Part shown: positions 10,679 to 22,711 of the stretch, piece after piece
How the letters are laid out: each line of letters starts with the position of its first letter
Position numbering within the stretch: the first letter of the stretch is position 1
Assembly: GCA_016508695.1 (NCBI GenBank)
Contig: VNKQ01000005.1
Span: forward strand, 1,612,001-1,676,000
DNA length: 64,000 nt
Source of the DNA: Hyphodiscus hymeniophilus
Lineage: Eukaryota; Ascomycota; Leotiomycetes; Helotiales; Hyphodiscaceae
Reading direction: 5' to 3'
Made by a program: the position numbers and the translations under genes
The notes under the pieces: model-generated
Database searches by the model: none
What the model was told of the DNA's origin: nothing
The model's input: the letters and a program-made list of their open reading frames with translations, nothing else

Positions 10679-13600
10679 ATGACTCGACATAATCTTGCCG
10701 TTCACATTTCTTGGTTGTTGTCTAGCAAAGTCACTCCGCGCCTGGATATTCACGCGGCGCCAGCAACCTCAACGAAGTTTTCGAAAGCTGCGACAGAGAC
10801 TGGTTATGCAGAATTCGAGGAGGCAGAAACAGTGGATTCTATACCAGTTCCATTGCCTAGTCCTAGTCCAGATCGTCAGGTTGTGCGGACTGTATGTGTC
10901 GCTGCTCCCGATTTCCAGCGCCCACCGCCACCATCCAAGATTACGCCGACATTACCACTTCAAGAATCTCAGAACCGTCTCGCACAAGAATCAATGGGCA
11001 AACTCTCCTCTGCATCGAAGTCCGCAAGACCGGGTCTTGTTAGCCAACATCAACTTGCGACTCCCGCATCCACCACAGGATCTACTTCTTCCTTAACCCA
11101 AGGATATTCAGCATTTTTACGAGCCAAGAATGGTACTGTTGAGTCACCGAAAGCCTTCACTGTTATTAATTGTTGTACATAGGCACACCTTCGAAACCTG
11201 CCGTCCCGCGAGCACAGTCACATCTTCAAACTCTTCAAACCCCGCGTACACCAAAGCGAACTCCTATATCGGCTTCTAAACTCGATCTTGATACTGTCCA
11301 ATCAATAGATCTAACGGGGGATGACTCTGGGCAAGACCCCTCGTCCCGCTCCAGCAGTACAGAAGTTGTCTACAGTGAACCACAAATGCTATGGAGAGAA
11401 GACTATGCGTCGAGACCTGAACCGCTACCGAGATCCTCAAGGAAAAGGAAGAGCAATGAGATATCGATGGGACTCTCGCCGAGGAAAGACAAGAATGCAA
11501 CAGCTCCACTGATTACAGAGAGGAAGGATAGGGCGGATTCAGAGGAGTTTGTGGATATTGATGATATGGTCGCCGTTCGCCAGCCACTGAGTCAATCTCG
11601 TGCCAACGAATTCCGGACCCAATCCATTAGGTCGACTATCGAAACTCGAGATCCAGGTGACAATGTCCAGGAGAAGTTTAGTATTACCGAGACAATCAGT
11701 CGAATCGAGACTCGTGTCCGGAAGAGCGTAAGCCGGGTTTCGTCGGGTTGTGATGGTTCCATCAATACTGCTGGATTGACTAGCCCACCTCCATTGACTA
11801 GCCCTCAAGTCAGGAGTGGATCGCCGAGTCGATCAGAGCCACGATCGTTGGTTCAAGTTACAGCCTCACCTATTCCTAAGTCCCCAGTGAAGCCGCCATC
11901 TGCTCATCAGACACCGCAGAAACGGCACAAGCTTCGAGAACGAGTCATCCAGGATTCAGATGAAGAGGAAGATATCGTGTTGGAAGAAATGCAGACGTAC
12001 TTCTCTCCTCACCAACCAATCAAAGGTAGTCCGAGAGTCACGGACTCTACCAAGAGTTCTCGCAGGAAGGATGTGCCAGTCTCCGAGTCAATTGGCCATA
12101 AAGCCAAATGTGACACGGATTCGAAGGCGCGAGTCGGCAGTCCACTGTGGCCAATATCTCAGAATGTTGGTGCTAAACAAGACAGCATCCTTTCACCATT
12201 TCAACAAGACTCCCCTACCCGCCCTGATCATGATAAGTCTGTTTCACAACAGGTCGCCCAGTCTTCAGCGCCTTTGGTCCTGTCCTCTGACGATAAGAAG
12301 ATTGTTATGTTCTTTCTCAATAATCCAGCATTGATCGAAACTTACCGTCTACGCGTCAACAACTCGATCGCTCAGAACGGCGCCACCATCATGGAGTTTA
12401 TGGATGAAGGGGAACCTGCACCGCCGACTTTGAAAGAAGAGCGTAAGGCTCTGCTCGACATGACCAAGGCATATGCGGCTCTCGAGAAGATGCCAGGTAT
12501 ATATCAAACCGCGTTATCTGTGAAGAAAAACCTTGCTCGTAATATTTCCGAGTTCTGGGACAACGGGACAGATGCAAGCGCATTGGAAGAGCAATCTGCC
12601 GATTTGACAAGAGAAATCCAAAACATCGAAAAGGAAGTTGGCTACCTCTTACGTACCTCTGGTGCGATTGGGGATGGCTTTGGCACCGGCATAGATACCT
12701 CGAACACTTCTGCTACCCTTGTGTCGTCTTCAAAGACCAAGGAAAGCCTTGGCTCTCGTCCTCTGGGATCAAGTGCCCTCGGGAGTGCTCAGATCATCTT
12801 CCAGACCCAGTTTCCCTCTCAGCCCGCTGCGCCATCAGAAAGTCGGTCACAAGACCTTGGCACCACTCAAAGCTCTAGAGTAAGGCGCGACCTAATACCA
12901 AATTCTGGTGACCCAGGCCAGGGACCTCTTGCCTATGCTCGACTCTCCCCTTTGAAATCTATGTACGAACCACCTCATCTGTCGAGCTATCCACCTGCGT
13001 CGATAACTCAGGGCATGAAACAACCCGACTTTTATCGAGATTCGCCATCCATAGGGCACGGGTTTGATGGCCACGGCGACCTATCCGACATGATCGAAGA
13101 TGCAGAAGAGATAGAAGAGATTACTAGGAAGAATGACTTCCCTTTTGACAACATTGAAGATGAATATGGAGCTTCTGACGATGATGACGATCTTCTCGGT
13201 ATTGCGGATGAGGTTGAATATCGTCATTCCATTGGCGAAAGTACAAATGCACTTCCTCGATTACCCGCTGCTGCGACGAGATCGAATGTTCCTGAACCTC
13301 CGAAAAGGAGTCGAATTATCGCCGATAAGAATATGTATTCCCACATTGATGCCAAAGCCGATTTGTACAAATACGCCTGGTCGAAAGATGTCAGAAAAGC
13401 CCTCAAAGACCGATTCAAGCTCAATGGATTCCGCCACCACCAACTCGAGGCCATCAATGCTACTCTCGCTGGGAAGGATGCTTTCGTACTAATGCCCACC
13501 GGTGGAGGAAAGTCTCTTTGCTACCAGCTACCTGCTGTTGTTCAGTCAGGAAAGACGAAAGGGGTCACTGTTGTGATCTCACCTCTCCTCAGTCTGATGG

Positions 13601-16165
13601 TCGACCAGGTGGCTCATCTTCGAAAGAATAATATTCAGGCGGCAACTCTGAATAGCGATACGCCAGCCGAAGAACGCAGGGAAATTATGAGCTACCTGGG
13701 CGAGTCGTATCCGGAGCAGTTTATTCAGCTGCTCTACATCACTCCGGAAATGATCAATAAGAGCCAGACAATTCTTTACGCACTGTCCGGCCTTCACAGA
13801 AAAAAAAGACTGGCACGAATTGTGATAGATGAGGCTCACTGCGTCAGTCAATGGGGTCACGACTTTCGCCCAGACTATGTAGCGCTTGGAGAAGTGCGGT
13901 CTAGATTCCCAGGTGTTCCCGTCATGGCATTGACAGCAACCGCGACTGGAAATGTTAAAGTCGATGTCATGCACAATCTTGGTATGGAGAACGTCACGCC
14001 CTTCTCCCAAAGCTTCAACAGGCCCAACTTGTACTATGAAGTTCGAGCAAAGAAAGGAAAGTCCAAGATGAAAGATTTTCTCGAAGACGTAGCTACTTTG
14101 ATCAAGACCACCTACCGAAACCAGACCGGCATCATATATACCTTGTCTCGGAAGTCGTGTGAGCAAATGGCGGAAATGATGAGTAAGCAGCATAACATAA
14201 GTGCCAAGTATTACCATGCTTCGATGTCTGCAGAAGAAAAGAAGAAGGTCCAGCTTGACTGGCAGCAAGGTCGAGTGAAAGTTGTTGTTGCAACGATTGC
14301 GTTTGGCATGGGCATCGACAAACCGGACGTTCGCTTTGTTATTCATCACACCATACCCAAGAGTTTGGAGGGCTACTATCAGGAGACTGGACGAGCTGGG
14401 CGAGACGGCAAGAAGTCAGGCTGCTATCTCTACTACGGCTTCCATGATACCGCGGTCCTCAAAGACTTCATATACAAGAGCGAGGGCAGCGAAGACCAGA
14501 AGGAGAAGCAACGCCAAATGCTCGCTTCTATGGTGCGATACTGCGAGAACCGTGCCGACTGTCGTCGCGCTCAGGTACTTGCCTACTTTGGCGAAACATT
14601 CTCTCGTGAGGAATGCGACGACACCTGCGATAACTGCAGATCTGGCGGTAGTTTTGAGGCGGTAGATTTTACTACGCAGGCTCAAGCTGCAATGAGCATT
14701 GTCAAGCAGGTTCAGAGCCACCACGTCACTTTGATTCACTGCATTGACATTCTCCGTGGCGCTGCTACGATCAAGAAGAAAAAGTTGGGCCATGAGAACC
14801 TTCGAGAGTATGGAAGCGCCAAAGATATTCCACGTGGGGATGTAGAACGAGTGTTTTATAGCCTTCTCATGGAGAATGCTTTGGCCGAACACAACGTTAT
14901 CAATGGGGCTGGCTTTGCATCTCAATACCTCAATGTACGTCCCTTCACATCCCAAACACTAAACGTACTAATGCTGGTAGCTTGGACCGAACTGTCGCGA
15001 CTTTATGCAAGGTCGTCGAAAATTGAAGCTGCTAGTCCAAGTGTCCGCATCCCCAGCAGCAGCGGGGCCAGTAAAACAAAGTCAAAAGAAACCTGTAAAG
15101 AGATCTGCCAAATCTGCAGCAGCAGGAGTGCCATCTACTGCGCTTACGTCTCCTCTTACCGAGGCTTCCAGCAGACGCCGAAGACCCATGGATCGACAGA
15201 ATGTTCCAACAGTTGGGGACCACGGCTACGTTCGAGATGATTTCGTGGACTCGGACGATGAAGACGACAGTTATTTCGAACCCGTAGTAGATAAGCGATC
15301 GAGACAGGCAACCCTTCAACTCGGTCCGCCAATCACTGTCGATGAACGAATGGCGAGACTACCTGACCACCATCGCGTCTGCGTCGAGCAATTTGTAGAG
15401 GAAGCGAACAAGGAGATGGAGCGGATCCGCAACCTGAAGAGTCTAAAGAAACCAATTTTCACGGAGGCGAATCTCAGAGAGATGATCATCAATTGGACCC
15501 TCACTCTTCAGGACATGGCAGAGATACCCAACATCAACGCAGATAGTGTGAAAACGTGGGGCAAACGCTTCGTTCCCATTATCCAGAAATACTGGCAAAA
15601 TTATGGACCTACGACGGATGATGATGGTCGCGACATGGATAGAAATCACCAGAACGTGATTAATCTCTGCAGCGAGGATGAAGAAGAAGAAGATGACGAA
15701 GACGATGACAATGAAGAAGATGATGAAGACGAATACGAGATGACTTCAAGTGTGCAGGAAGCCATTCTAGAGGCAGAGCAGGGTTCAAATTCAAAGTATT
15801 TTCAACAACCGAAATCATCTTTTGTCAAGAAAGCGAGTCAATCGAGTCGAAATTTTGGCAGTGGGCCTGGTGGAGGAGTGGGTTCAAGACCAGCACCAAA
15901 GAAGTTTACTGCCCGTGGAGGTAAAGGCTTCTCGCACCGAAGCAAAGGCCGTAGGAAGACCAGTGGTGGGCGGAGGAGCGCCAGCTCTGCCTCGGGTCAA
16001 AGCCATGCCGGGGTGACGAAACGGAAAACGGCCGCTGCAGAGAAGAGACAAGCTGCTTCCAAAGCTCCTTCAGATTTGTACTCGAGATTTGGTCACCGAG
16101 GATCTGGGAGCGGAGGCAGTGGGAGCTTTGGCGGCGGGGGAGGCATACGTCCAATGCCAACATGA
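10679..16165 (+). CDS. SGS1: RecQ-family DNA helicase (Sgs1/BLM type)
   Basis: This is a 3'-5' DNA helicase that resolves recombination intermediates and stalled forks in the nucleus (BLM, Sgs1, Neurospora QDE-3, Aspergillus MusN). Three exons (10679-11132, 11183-14934, 14981-16165) sum to 1797 codons, giving 1796 aa. The N-terminal half (about 1-870) is disordered and Ser/Pro-rich, as in Sgs1. The helicase core has Walker A MPTGGGKSLCYQLP (about 920), IDEAHCVSQWGHDF (about 1033) and QETGRAGRDGK. The RQC zinc site has Cys residues in CENRADC and DDTCDNC (about 1270-1310). An HRDC-like domain lies at about 1520-1590. An acidic run and a basic, Gly/Ser-rich tail follow. The start MTRHNLAVHISWLL matches the N-terminal motif I associate with fungal BLM homologues. 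Confidence 0.94.
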
Positions 16166-16863
16166 GCTGGAGCTGGTCACACCGCGCAATATTACCATCA
16201 GATATGGTTTCTTTTTTTGTCTGGGCTTGGGGTATTGGTGCTGGAGTTGCTGGGTAGCGGATATTATGAATGGCTTGCAGACGTCTTGGGGGTTATGACC
16301 ATGTTTTGGAGCTCACTGTTTAGATATTAACTATTGATACCAGTGTTTACTTACTGGTAGATGATTGATGTAGCTCGACAATGAGAATCCTTGTGCTCTC
16401 CAGCCTAGCTTGAGAGTGTGGCTGCCGATTGGCTCGGGAAATTAAGACGTTGTCCACCGTTCTACAAGTGTACCTATTTCTCTTCAAGCATCTTTGATTC
16501 TCTGCCATAATCAGACACACAAGCAACTAAGGCGGACGCGCAAAAGTATATCTACGAACACTGTTCACCTCTCTTTACGCAAAGTTGGTTTGTATTTGCA
16601 CAGAAGTCCTTGGGAACGAACACAAATAATATAAAGCATTCCTGGCATTTTACCTGATTGTTAAAGCTTTCCGACATCACCTACTCATTGGTCCCCATCT
16701 GGTGGATCTGGTGAATTTACACAAGAGAAACGAGCAGTCCGAGGCAGATATTAGATTGTGTGACACAGACATGCTTAGCACCGGTCACTTTGATCTATCA
16801 GGACGGTACCGCAATCATTGGCACGTTCTTGATTCTTTTCAACATCTCTCTAGTGGGGTATCT
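16166..16863. other. Intergenic, no gene seen
   Basis: This is the 3' flank of the helicase and of the epimerase-like pseudogene, which converge here. Open frames are short and featureless. Confidence 0.55.
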
Positions 16864-18241
16864 TCACCTGAAGCTATGGTCCTTCCCACTTTCCTTGCTC
16901 ATTGTCGTGACTACTTCCTTGATTTCTTGTATCCAAGCTTCATCTCCGTAAGTGGGCTTCCAGCCTAGCACCTGACGTGCTCTGTCCGCCTTCGTCCGAG
17001 AACTTTATGGCTTGTCAGAACTCAATACCTGCGATAATTCAAAGACTATACTTACTTCGAAGCCAAGACACCTTCAGCATCTCTCGTATCCCCACCGAAG
17101 AATTCGTCGGCGACTTCTTCAAGCGAGATGTTTGCCACAGCTGGAGTGTCGATGACACCAATCTCATATCCCGTCCATCCAATTCCTGCTGCTATACTGT
17201 GCCAGGTTTGAAACCCGTTTTCTGCAAAGTAGTATCCAGTCTTACCGGATGGGATCTCCTTATTGCTGATGATGTTGTTGACGATTAGAGAGAACAGTTT
17301 GGTGAGATCGAGGATGTGCACTCGGTTCCAGATCTAGGCAAATTCAGTGTTGAGAAAAGACACCAAAGCCGCAGGGACACGAACACCAGATCCAGAACCA
17401 ATGTGCACAGCGTGCCTCTTTTTTAGTGCCAATTGAACCATCATATGCACCTGACCAAAGCCCTCAGTGAAGAGCCCTGTTCCTCGACCGACTGCCAACT
17501 TATTAGTGTGGTTTCTTCGACCTTAACTCTCCCACGCACAAATTAATGGGCCAGGAATAATGTATGTCTTGACATTCTCTTTCTCCCCGGTATTCACCAC
17601 AAGCTGATCGACTGCTCTGACCGGACTGTGAGATTCAGCATGATCTCTTTCAGTGACATAGATATCTTCGTCAATGTCCGAATGAATGGAAGTGTCGATA
17701 CGCTCTCCAGTCTCGGGCCAATCTCCTATCATACTTGTTCCGGAAATCTGAAGCAACGTTTCAGCATTTTGACCATCGAATTTTGCTGGACGATGAATTT
17801 CCGTACATGTATGTAGTGCACCTCCTTCCCATGATTTCGCTTCCTCTCAGCCAGTCCCTCGAGACACGCCTTTGCCGAGTTCGCGTTGCGAGCCGACGCA
17901 GCTGCGATTATAACTAAAATCTGTCAGTAAGTTTCAATAACTTGAAGGAATAGACTCACTATCGTGGTCCTTCGCAGCATTTCTAATGGCGTCAACATCA
18001 TCTAGGCCCTTGAATAGAATGCTTTTAACGCCAACGTCTTTTAACTTGTCGACTTGCTCAGGCCTTCGGACTAAGGCTGATAGGATGTAAGGATGATCCT
18101 TTGCCTTGAGAAGCTCGATCACAATTGAACCTCCTCTGAATCCAATTAGCTGGTGCACAAATGACAGGACGGGGTTGAAGAAAGATTGGGGTACATGTAA
18201 CCTGTCGCGCCAAGGACGAGGATCTGAGTCTTTGCTGCCAT
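16864..18241 (-). pseudogene. NAD(P)-dependent epimerase/NmrA-like gene with one in-frame stop
   Basis: This is an extended-SDR/NmrA-like NAD(P)-binding protein by sequence. Six exons (18241-18195, 18135-17960, 17913-17807, 17747-17540, 17491-17056, 17002-16864) join in frame across five GT-AG introns to a 371-codon frame. The dinucleotide motif GATGYIGG spans the first splice. Later come IHISGTSMIGD, IIPGPLIFGRGTGLFTEG, VHILDLTKLF and the ending RTKADRARQVLGWKPTYGDE. Codon 232 is TAG (17334-17336), between NTEFA and IWNRVH, with normal coding sequence on both sides. No intron of normal size removes it; a 30-nt excision ending at this TAG would keep frame but is shorter than any other intron here. 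The text downstream is not decayed, so loss would be recent. A sequencing error or readthrough are alternatives. Confidence 0.78.
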
Positions 18242-18300
18242 CGTGTCGCAGTACACGATGGGACTTCCGAGACAAACAGATCTAGGGTATTATACCTGGA

Positions 18301-18636
18301 ATGATGCTGATCTTCAGTGACTCGACCGGCGTACCTCAGACGTTGGAGGGGTATCTCATGTCACGTGCATATGCCAAGACAGAGAAGAGGCTTTTGTTGC
18401 CCATGATTTCTGAACATTTCTTCAACGTCAAAGTCCATAATAGTGAAAACGAGCCTAGCGAGCATCTTCATATGCGGCTACCTATGCCCTACGATGATTT
18501 CTCGTTGGCCTACATTTGTGAAGACAATGGACGCCGCATTACTCGATCAAAAACACCGTATTGGGAAGCGCACCGCCAAGCTGTGAGACAGAAGGCGCAT
18601 GCTGTGATCTTAGAAAGCTTTCGGAATGATTATTAA
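18301..18636 (+). CDS. Orphan open frame, 111 aa
   Basis: A single uninterrupted frame from ATG to stop in the gap between the epimerase-like gene and the Fmp52-like gene. The product is mixed and charged, with no signal peptide, membrane segment or motif I recognise. It could be a fragment of an older gene, a small orphan, or chance. Confidence 0.2.
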   Translation: MMLIFSDSTGVPQTLEGYLMSRAYAKTEKRLLLPMISEHFFNVKVHNSENEPSEHLHMRLPMPYDDFSLAYICEDNGRRITRSKTPYWEAHRQAVRQKAHAVILESFRNDY

Positions 18637-18872
18637 TACACCAGTTTCGCTCTTGAATACAATAACTTTTCCTTATCTCTGATGCGTGTTCTCATTGCCT
18701 CGATCTAGTTTCTTGTGGTCTCAGACGGACAACAGCACCTGCTCAGTGGTGCAAGGCCATCTTTTCAGTTATAAAGGGGAGCAAGTTTGATTGATTTGGC
18801 AAAGAATCACACTTGACATATTCGTCCAATCTCCTCAATCGACGTGGCTAGTAGGATACCATATCAGATACA

Positions 18873-19642
18873 ATGACATCGGCGAGTCTGGTCGGAGGAA
18901 CAGGTCTTGTGGTGAGTCTTCAATGCCATCTTCATCGGCATCGTGAGCTGCGGAATGACGCATCCAGGGCTCATATATACTCTCTACTCTCCTCAACACG
19001 CCTGCAATATCCTCTGTCACCGCCTATTCCCGACGTCCAATTCCCGCTCCTGAAGCGTCACCTAGACTAAACCCAATCATCGACTCCGACTCATCTGCAT
19101 GGGCCACACAGATATCCTCTCTTAAAATTGAGGAAGCTCCCCAAATATTCTTCTCAGCTCTAGGAACCACGAAAGCAAAAGCCGGGGGTCTTGGAAATCA
19201 ACGCAAGATCGATTTTGACTTGAACCTCCTCCTCGCAAAAGCAGCCAAGGATGCCGGTATTAAGACGTATGTCCTCATCTCGGGCGGACTTGGAGGTGGC
19301 GGAGGCACGAACTCTAGTAATGCTTTCGTGAGACTCAAAGCTGAGCTAGAGGTGGCCGTCAAAGAGCTGAATTTCGACCACACCGTAATTATTAAGCCAG
19401 GCTTGATAGTTGGTGACCGTGGAGAGAGTCGACCGATCGAAGCAGTATTCCGAGGGGCAGCGAAGCTCTTGGGTGCTATCAGTGGCGGTATTTTGAAGAA
19501 TGCTTGGGCCGAGGACGCCGAGGTTATTGCGAGGGCTGCAGTGAAAGCGGGTTTGAAAGCTTCAGAAGCGAGGGAATTGGAGGTCAAGGTTTGGGAGGTA
19601 GAACAGAGGGAAATTCTGACTCTTGGTCAATCAGAACCATAA
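18873..19642 (+). CDS. FMP52: Fmp52-like Rossmann-fold protein
   Basis: This is an atypical SDR of the Fmp52/HTATIP2 family; the yeast protein is at the mitochondrial outer membrane and its reaction is not settled. Two exons (18873-18911, 18968-19642) sum to 238 codons, giving 237 aa, the family's usual size. The dinucleotide loop GGTGLVGSYIL spans the intron, after 13 codons. Further marks are FFSALGTTKA, KIDFDLNL, KDAGIKTYVLISG, IIKPGLIVGDR and the C-terminal ILTLGQSEP. At the family's Y-S-K-M-K position this protein reads AFVRLK, so the usual catalytic Tyr is Phe133 (Lys137 kept). A glycine-rich loop replaces the residues before it. This suggests altered or lost catalysis. Confidence 0.87.
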
Positions 19643-19879
19643 CCTGATACCCTTGTTTCCTTTTTTGGTGCCATCTACGGATAGACCGTAGCTGCTGAGC
19701 TTCGGAAATGAGAATATTCTTGTACGCTGGATTACATGGCTTACAGCAACAAAATTTTTGTACACGCAATCAATTGATAAGAACCGTCTCCACTCAGATT
19801 GCATTACATATTTGAGTGCATCCCTTTGACTAACAAATCTAGTGGAAGCGTGATATTATACTCTCAATCAAATAAATGA

Positions 19880-21061
19880 TTAGGTGGCTTTCGTCAGCTC
19901 GATATAATGTTCCACAACGCTGTTGACCTGGGTCTCGTAGCTGGCAAGCTTGATACCGAAGACCTTCTCAGTCCTCTCTGAACTAACCTTCAGTTTTTTC
20001 ACCGGTTGAGTTCCCCCAAGCGGGAACAACCCAGCCTTAGCTTGTTCAGGAAAGTTCTTTTGGAATATGTCAATTGCATCGTCGAAATTCGTTCCTTCAA
20101 TGCCGCCTGACGAGATCATGAAATTCTCATGAGACCCTTGCTTCAAAATCTTGGGATCAAGAGCAAGGACGTGGACCTTTGCCACATCGTTGACGTAAAC
20201 TGTGGTACTAACCAAGGGCGAGTTCTGTTTTCCCAGGAGAGGGGCGAGAGCAAGGGCATTTGTGCCATTTTCAATGTCCTTGATGTCTGTAACTAACTCG
20301 TTCTTGCCGATGAAGAAGGTAGGCATCATGTTGATCACATCAAAGGAAGGCTTGTTCTTTGCGATGAAGGATTCTGTTGCATGAAGAGCAAGGGCCTTTG
20401 ATGCCGAGTATGCTTCAAAGTAGTGGCTGTAAGGCCCTAAAGGCGAAGCTATTGTGTCTTGGTCTAGATGGTTCGTCAGCTGGGCATACTTTCTTGCTGG
20501 GAAGCTGTTTGCACTTGCCAGTCCAGACTTTGTCTGAGTCCTTCGCTGCAACAAACTCCCAGGGGACGATAGCAGTCAAGGAAGATGTGAAGACAAAGCG
20601 CTTGATCGAAGGTATTTTGAGAGCCGACTTGAGGATGCCAATCGTCCCATTGGTCGCAGGTTCTATTACATCGCGTTCATAGTTGTCTGTCTAATCAAAT
20701 ATTATTAGTCCCAATCAAATTTCAATTGATGTGCCCACTGACCTGTTGTGCGAGAGGAGAAGCAACATGAATAACATACGTCACTCCTTGCAGTGCTGTG
20801 TTGTAGGCGCCACTCGCAACAATGTCTGGAACGACGACGAATTCGAGTTCATTGAGGTATTTCTGGACGGAAGGAGCCGCCTTAATTGCTGGTATTTGTT
20901 CCGCGCGACGCACAGGAGCTTTGACACGATAGCCAGCTTCGAGGGCTTCTACCAGCACGCGGAAGCCTAGATGGCCCGTTGCACCAGTGACCTGAAATCG
21001 GATCAGCAACAGTATTAGGGATGGAAAATGTAGCACATACTAGGACAAGTTTTGCAGACAT
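19880..21061 (-). CDS. Extended SDR, Gre2/cinnamoyl-CoA-reductase-like ketoreductase
   Basis: This is an NADPH-dependent reductase of the Gre2/dihydroflavonol-4-reductase group, probably cytosolic; the substrate cannot be read from sequence. Four exons (21061-21041, 20991-20743, 20690-20519, 20457-19880) sum to 340 codons, giving 339 aa. The start MSAKLVLVTGATGHLGFRV carries the TGxxGxxG loop, VIHVASPL follows, then FVFTSSLTAIVPW. The catalytic YSASK has Tyr164 and Lys168. The third intron (20518-20458) starts GCAAGT and ends CAAG, so it is GC-AG; only this removal gives the conserved run DKVWTDTIASPLGPY. It is transcribed towards the Fmp52-like gene (3' ends 240 bp apart). Confidence 0.9.
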
Positions 21062-22711
21062 TGAAGTTTCTGTGAGGGAAGAAGTTATTTCAAGGCTTTG
21101 GAGTGAGAGTGGACTTGCTGAGAGTAACGGAGCCTCTTCTTTCGTACCATCAACTCCCTTTTATATCTTGCATAAGTTTTATTTCTTCTACCTTCCATAT
21201 CTGATTTGCAATCCTGCTACAGAAAGACAACATCAGGAACACTGTTAGGTGAGGCGGGTGCGCGTCCGCCATTTCCCGCAGCTGCCCGCAGAAGGGGCCG
21301 CCAGATCCATGCATTATCATGAATAAGTGAAACAACAGGTAACAAAGAACCAGACTTGAGAAAACAATGAGAGTGGTTCCGGAATACTCATCTTTATTGA
21401 GTCATTAATGTGAAGTCCATGAGATTAGCCACTGGCGCTGCCTGGTTCCATTACTTTTTAGGTCACAAATGTGCCAGCACTTCTTCAAGTTCTTCATACC
21501 GCGCCATCGGGCGGAAACTTACCAATGAACTGTGTTCACAGTATGGATGGATCTTTCGATTTTGATGGAATACCTGCCAATGAGAAGCCCCACTAGATAT
21601 TGTAATCATGTATGGGATGTGATAATCCATACCACGATCTGAAAAGGGTCCATACGGTTAACGCCTGCCTCAATCCCTTCCAGCGGAGCCTACAAATGCA
21701 ACAAACTTGTTTACTCAAAGATGATTATGCCGTGTCCAGTGGTGCTGCATGTCGCAAAGAAGGAATAGAGAATATCATCGTGCGCGTTTATTTCCTGACA
21801 ATGCATATTTTAAGACTCCGCGAATCAGAGTTGGTGGTTTAGTAGATTGTATAATCTGCCAGTGAAATGTCGAACGCGCAACCGCTGGGTCAACTCCTTT
21901 GCCAAGTGTGATTAAAAGATTTTACTCTGCCCGGATGATGAGTTACATTTATGTGGATATCATAGTACTATTGTCGGTTACCTTGCAATGACTGCATCTT
22001 AGGTCACTGTCCCACGAAAGCTCCTTTCAAGTTCTAGTGTAGGTACCCGGACGCTTATTAGGACTCTATTGTCTGAAATGGTGGAAATACAGATCTGAGA
22101 AGAAAAGAAACCCAGGGACCAGAATCGCGGCAACAATAGAGAGAAAGCGTTGACCAAACGGGTGTCACTGTGGTCCCCTACCACTTGGCGGCCCCCAACA
22201 GTGCCTCACTCAATCGTGACTTCAGCCTCAGATATAGATGAGTGATTTCCTGGACAACAACATCAGCCCTCACAAGTAAAGTAGAGTCCACTGACACCAG
22301 ACTCGAAGTCAAAGGGAGTGGCCTGAGAAGCGCACCTCTTGGTTTCTTCTTCTTCATGCTGCACTCCACGCATTGGGTGCCCAAACATGCTCTGATCCAT
22401 CATTGCAAATAGAAGGGTTGTGCGACCTATTCCTTAAATGAATACTTACCGACATACAGCACTCCAAATGTATGATAACAATGGCTTGCTCAGAATATTG
22501 GAAGTAAAGACAGAAAAGGGAATACAAGTATTAGAGTAGCTAGATTACCTGCAGACTATGGAGGTCGCTCGCGAAGATAGGGGGTGCACGGGCCTCTGAC
22601 TTACGTAAGAACACAGCCGAAATGTGTTCGACTTCGCGATCGCGTTCAAATCATCGTCTTCTGTCAAGTCATCAGCTTTCTCGTGCACTCCGTCGTCAAT
22701 TGATCCAGATC
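21062..22711. other. Intergenic, no gene seen
   Basis: This is the shared upstream region of the SDR (-) and ATP11 (+). Frames are short and unlike any protein I know. An in-frame ATG at 22622 would extend ATP11 by 30 residues, but I judge that it lies in the 5' leader. Confidence 0.5.

Noticed and set aside
13579..14349. 256-codon frame antisense to RecQ
   Set aside because: It is the shadow of the helicase core in another frame.
16864..21061. A biosynthetic gene cluster made of the three oxidoreductase loci
   Set aside because: There is no core synthase, P450, transporter or regulator beside them, and each belongs to a common stand-alone family.
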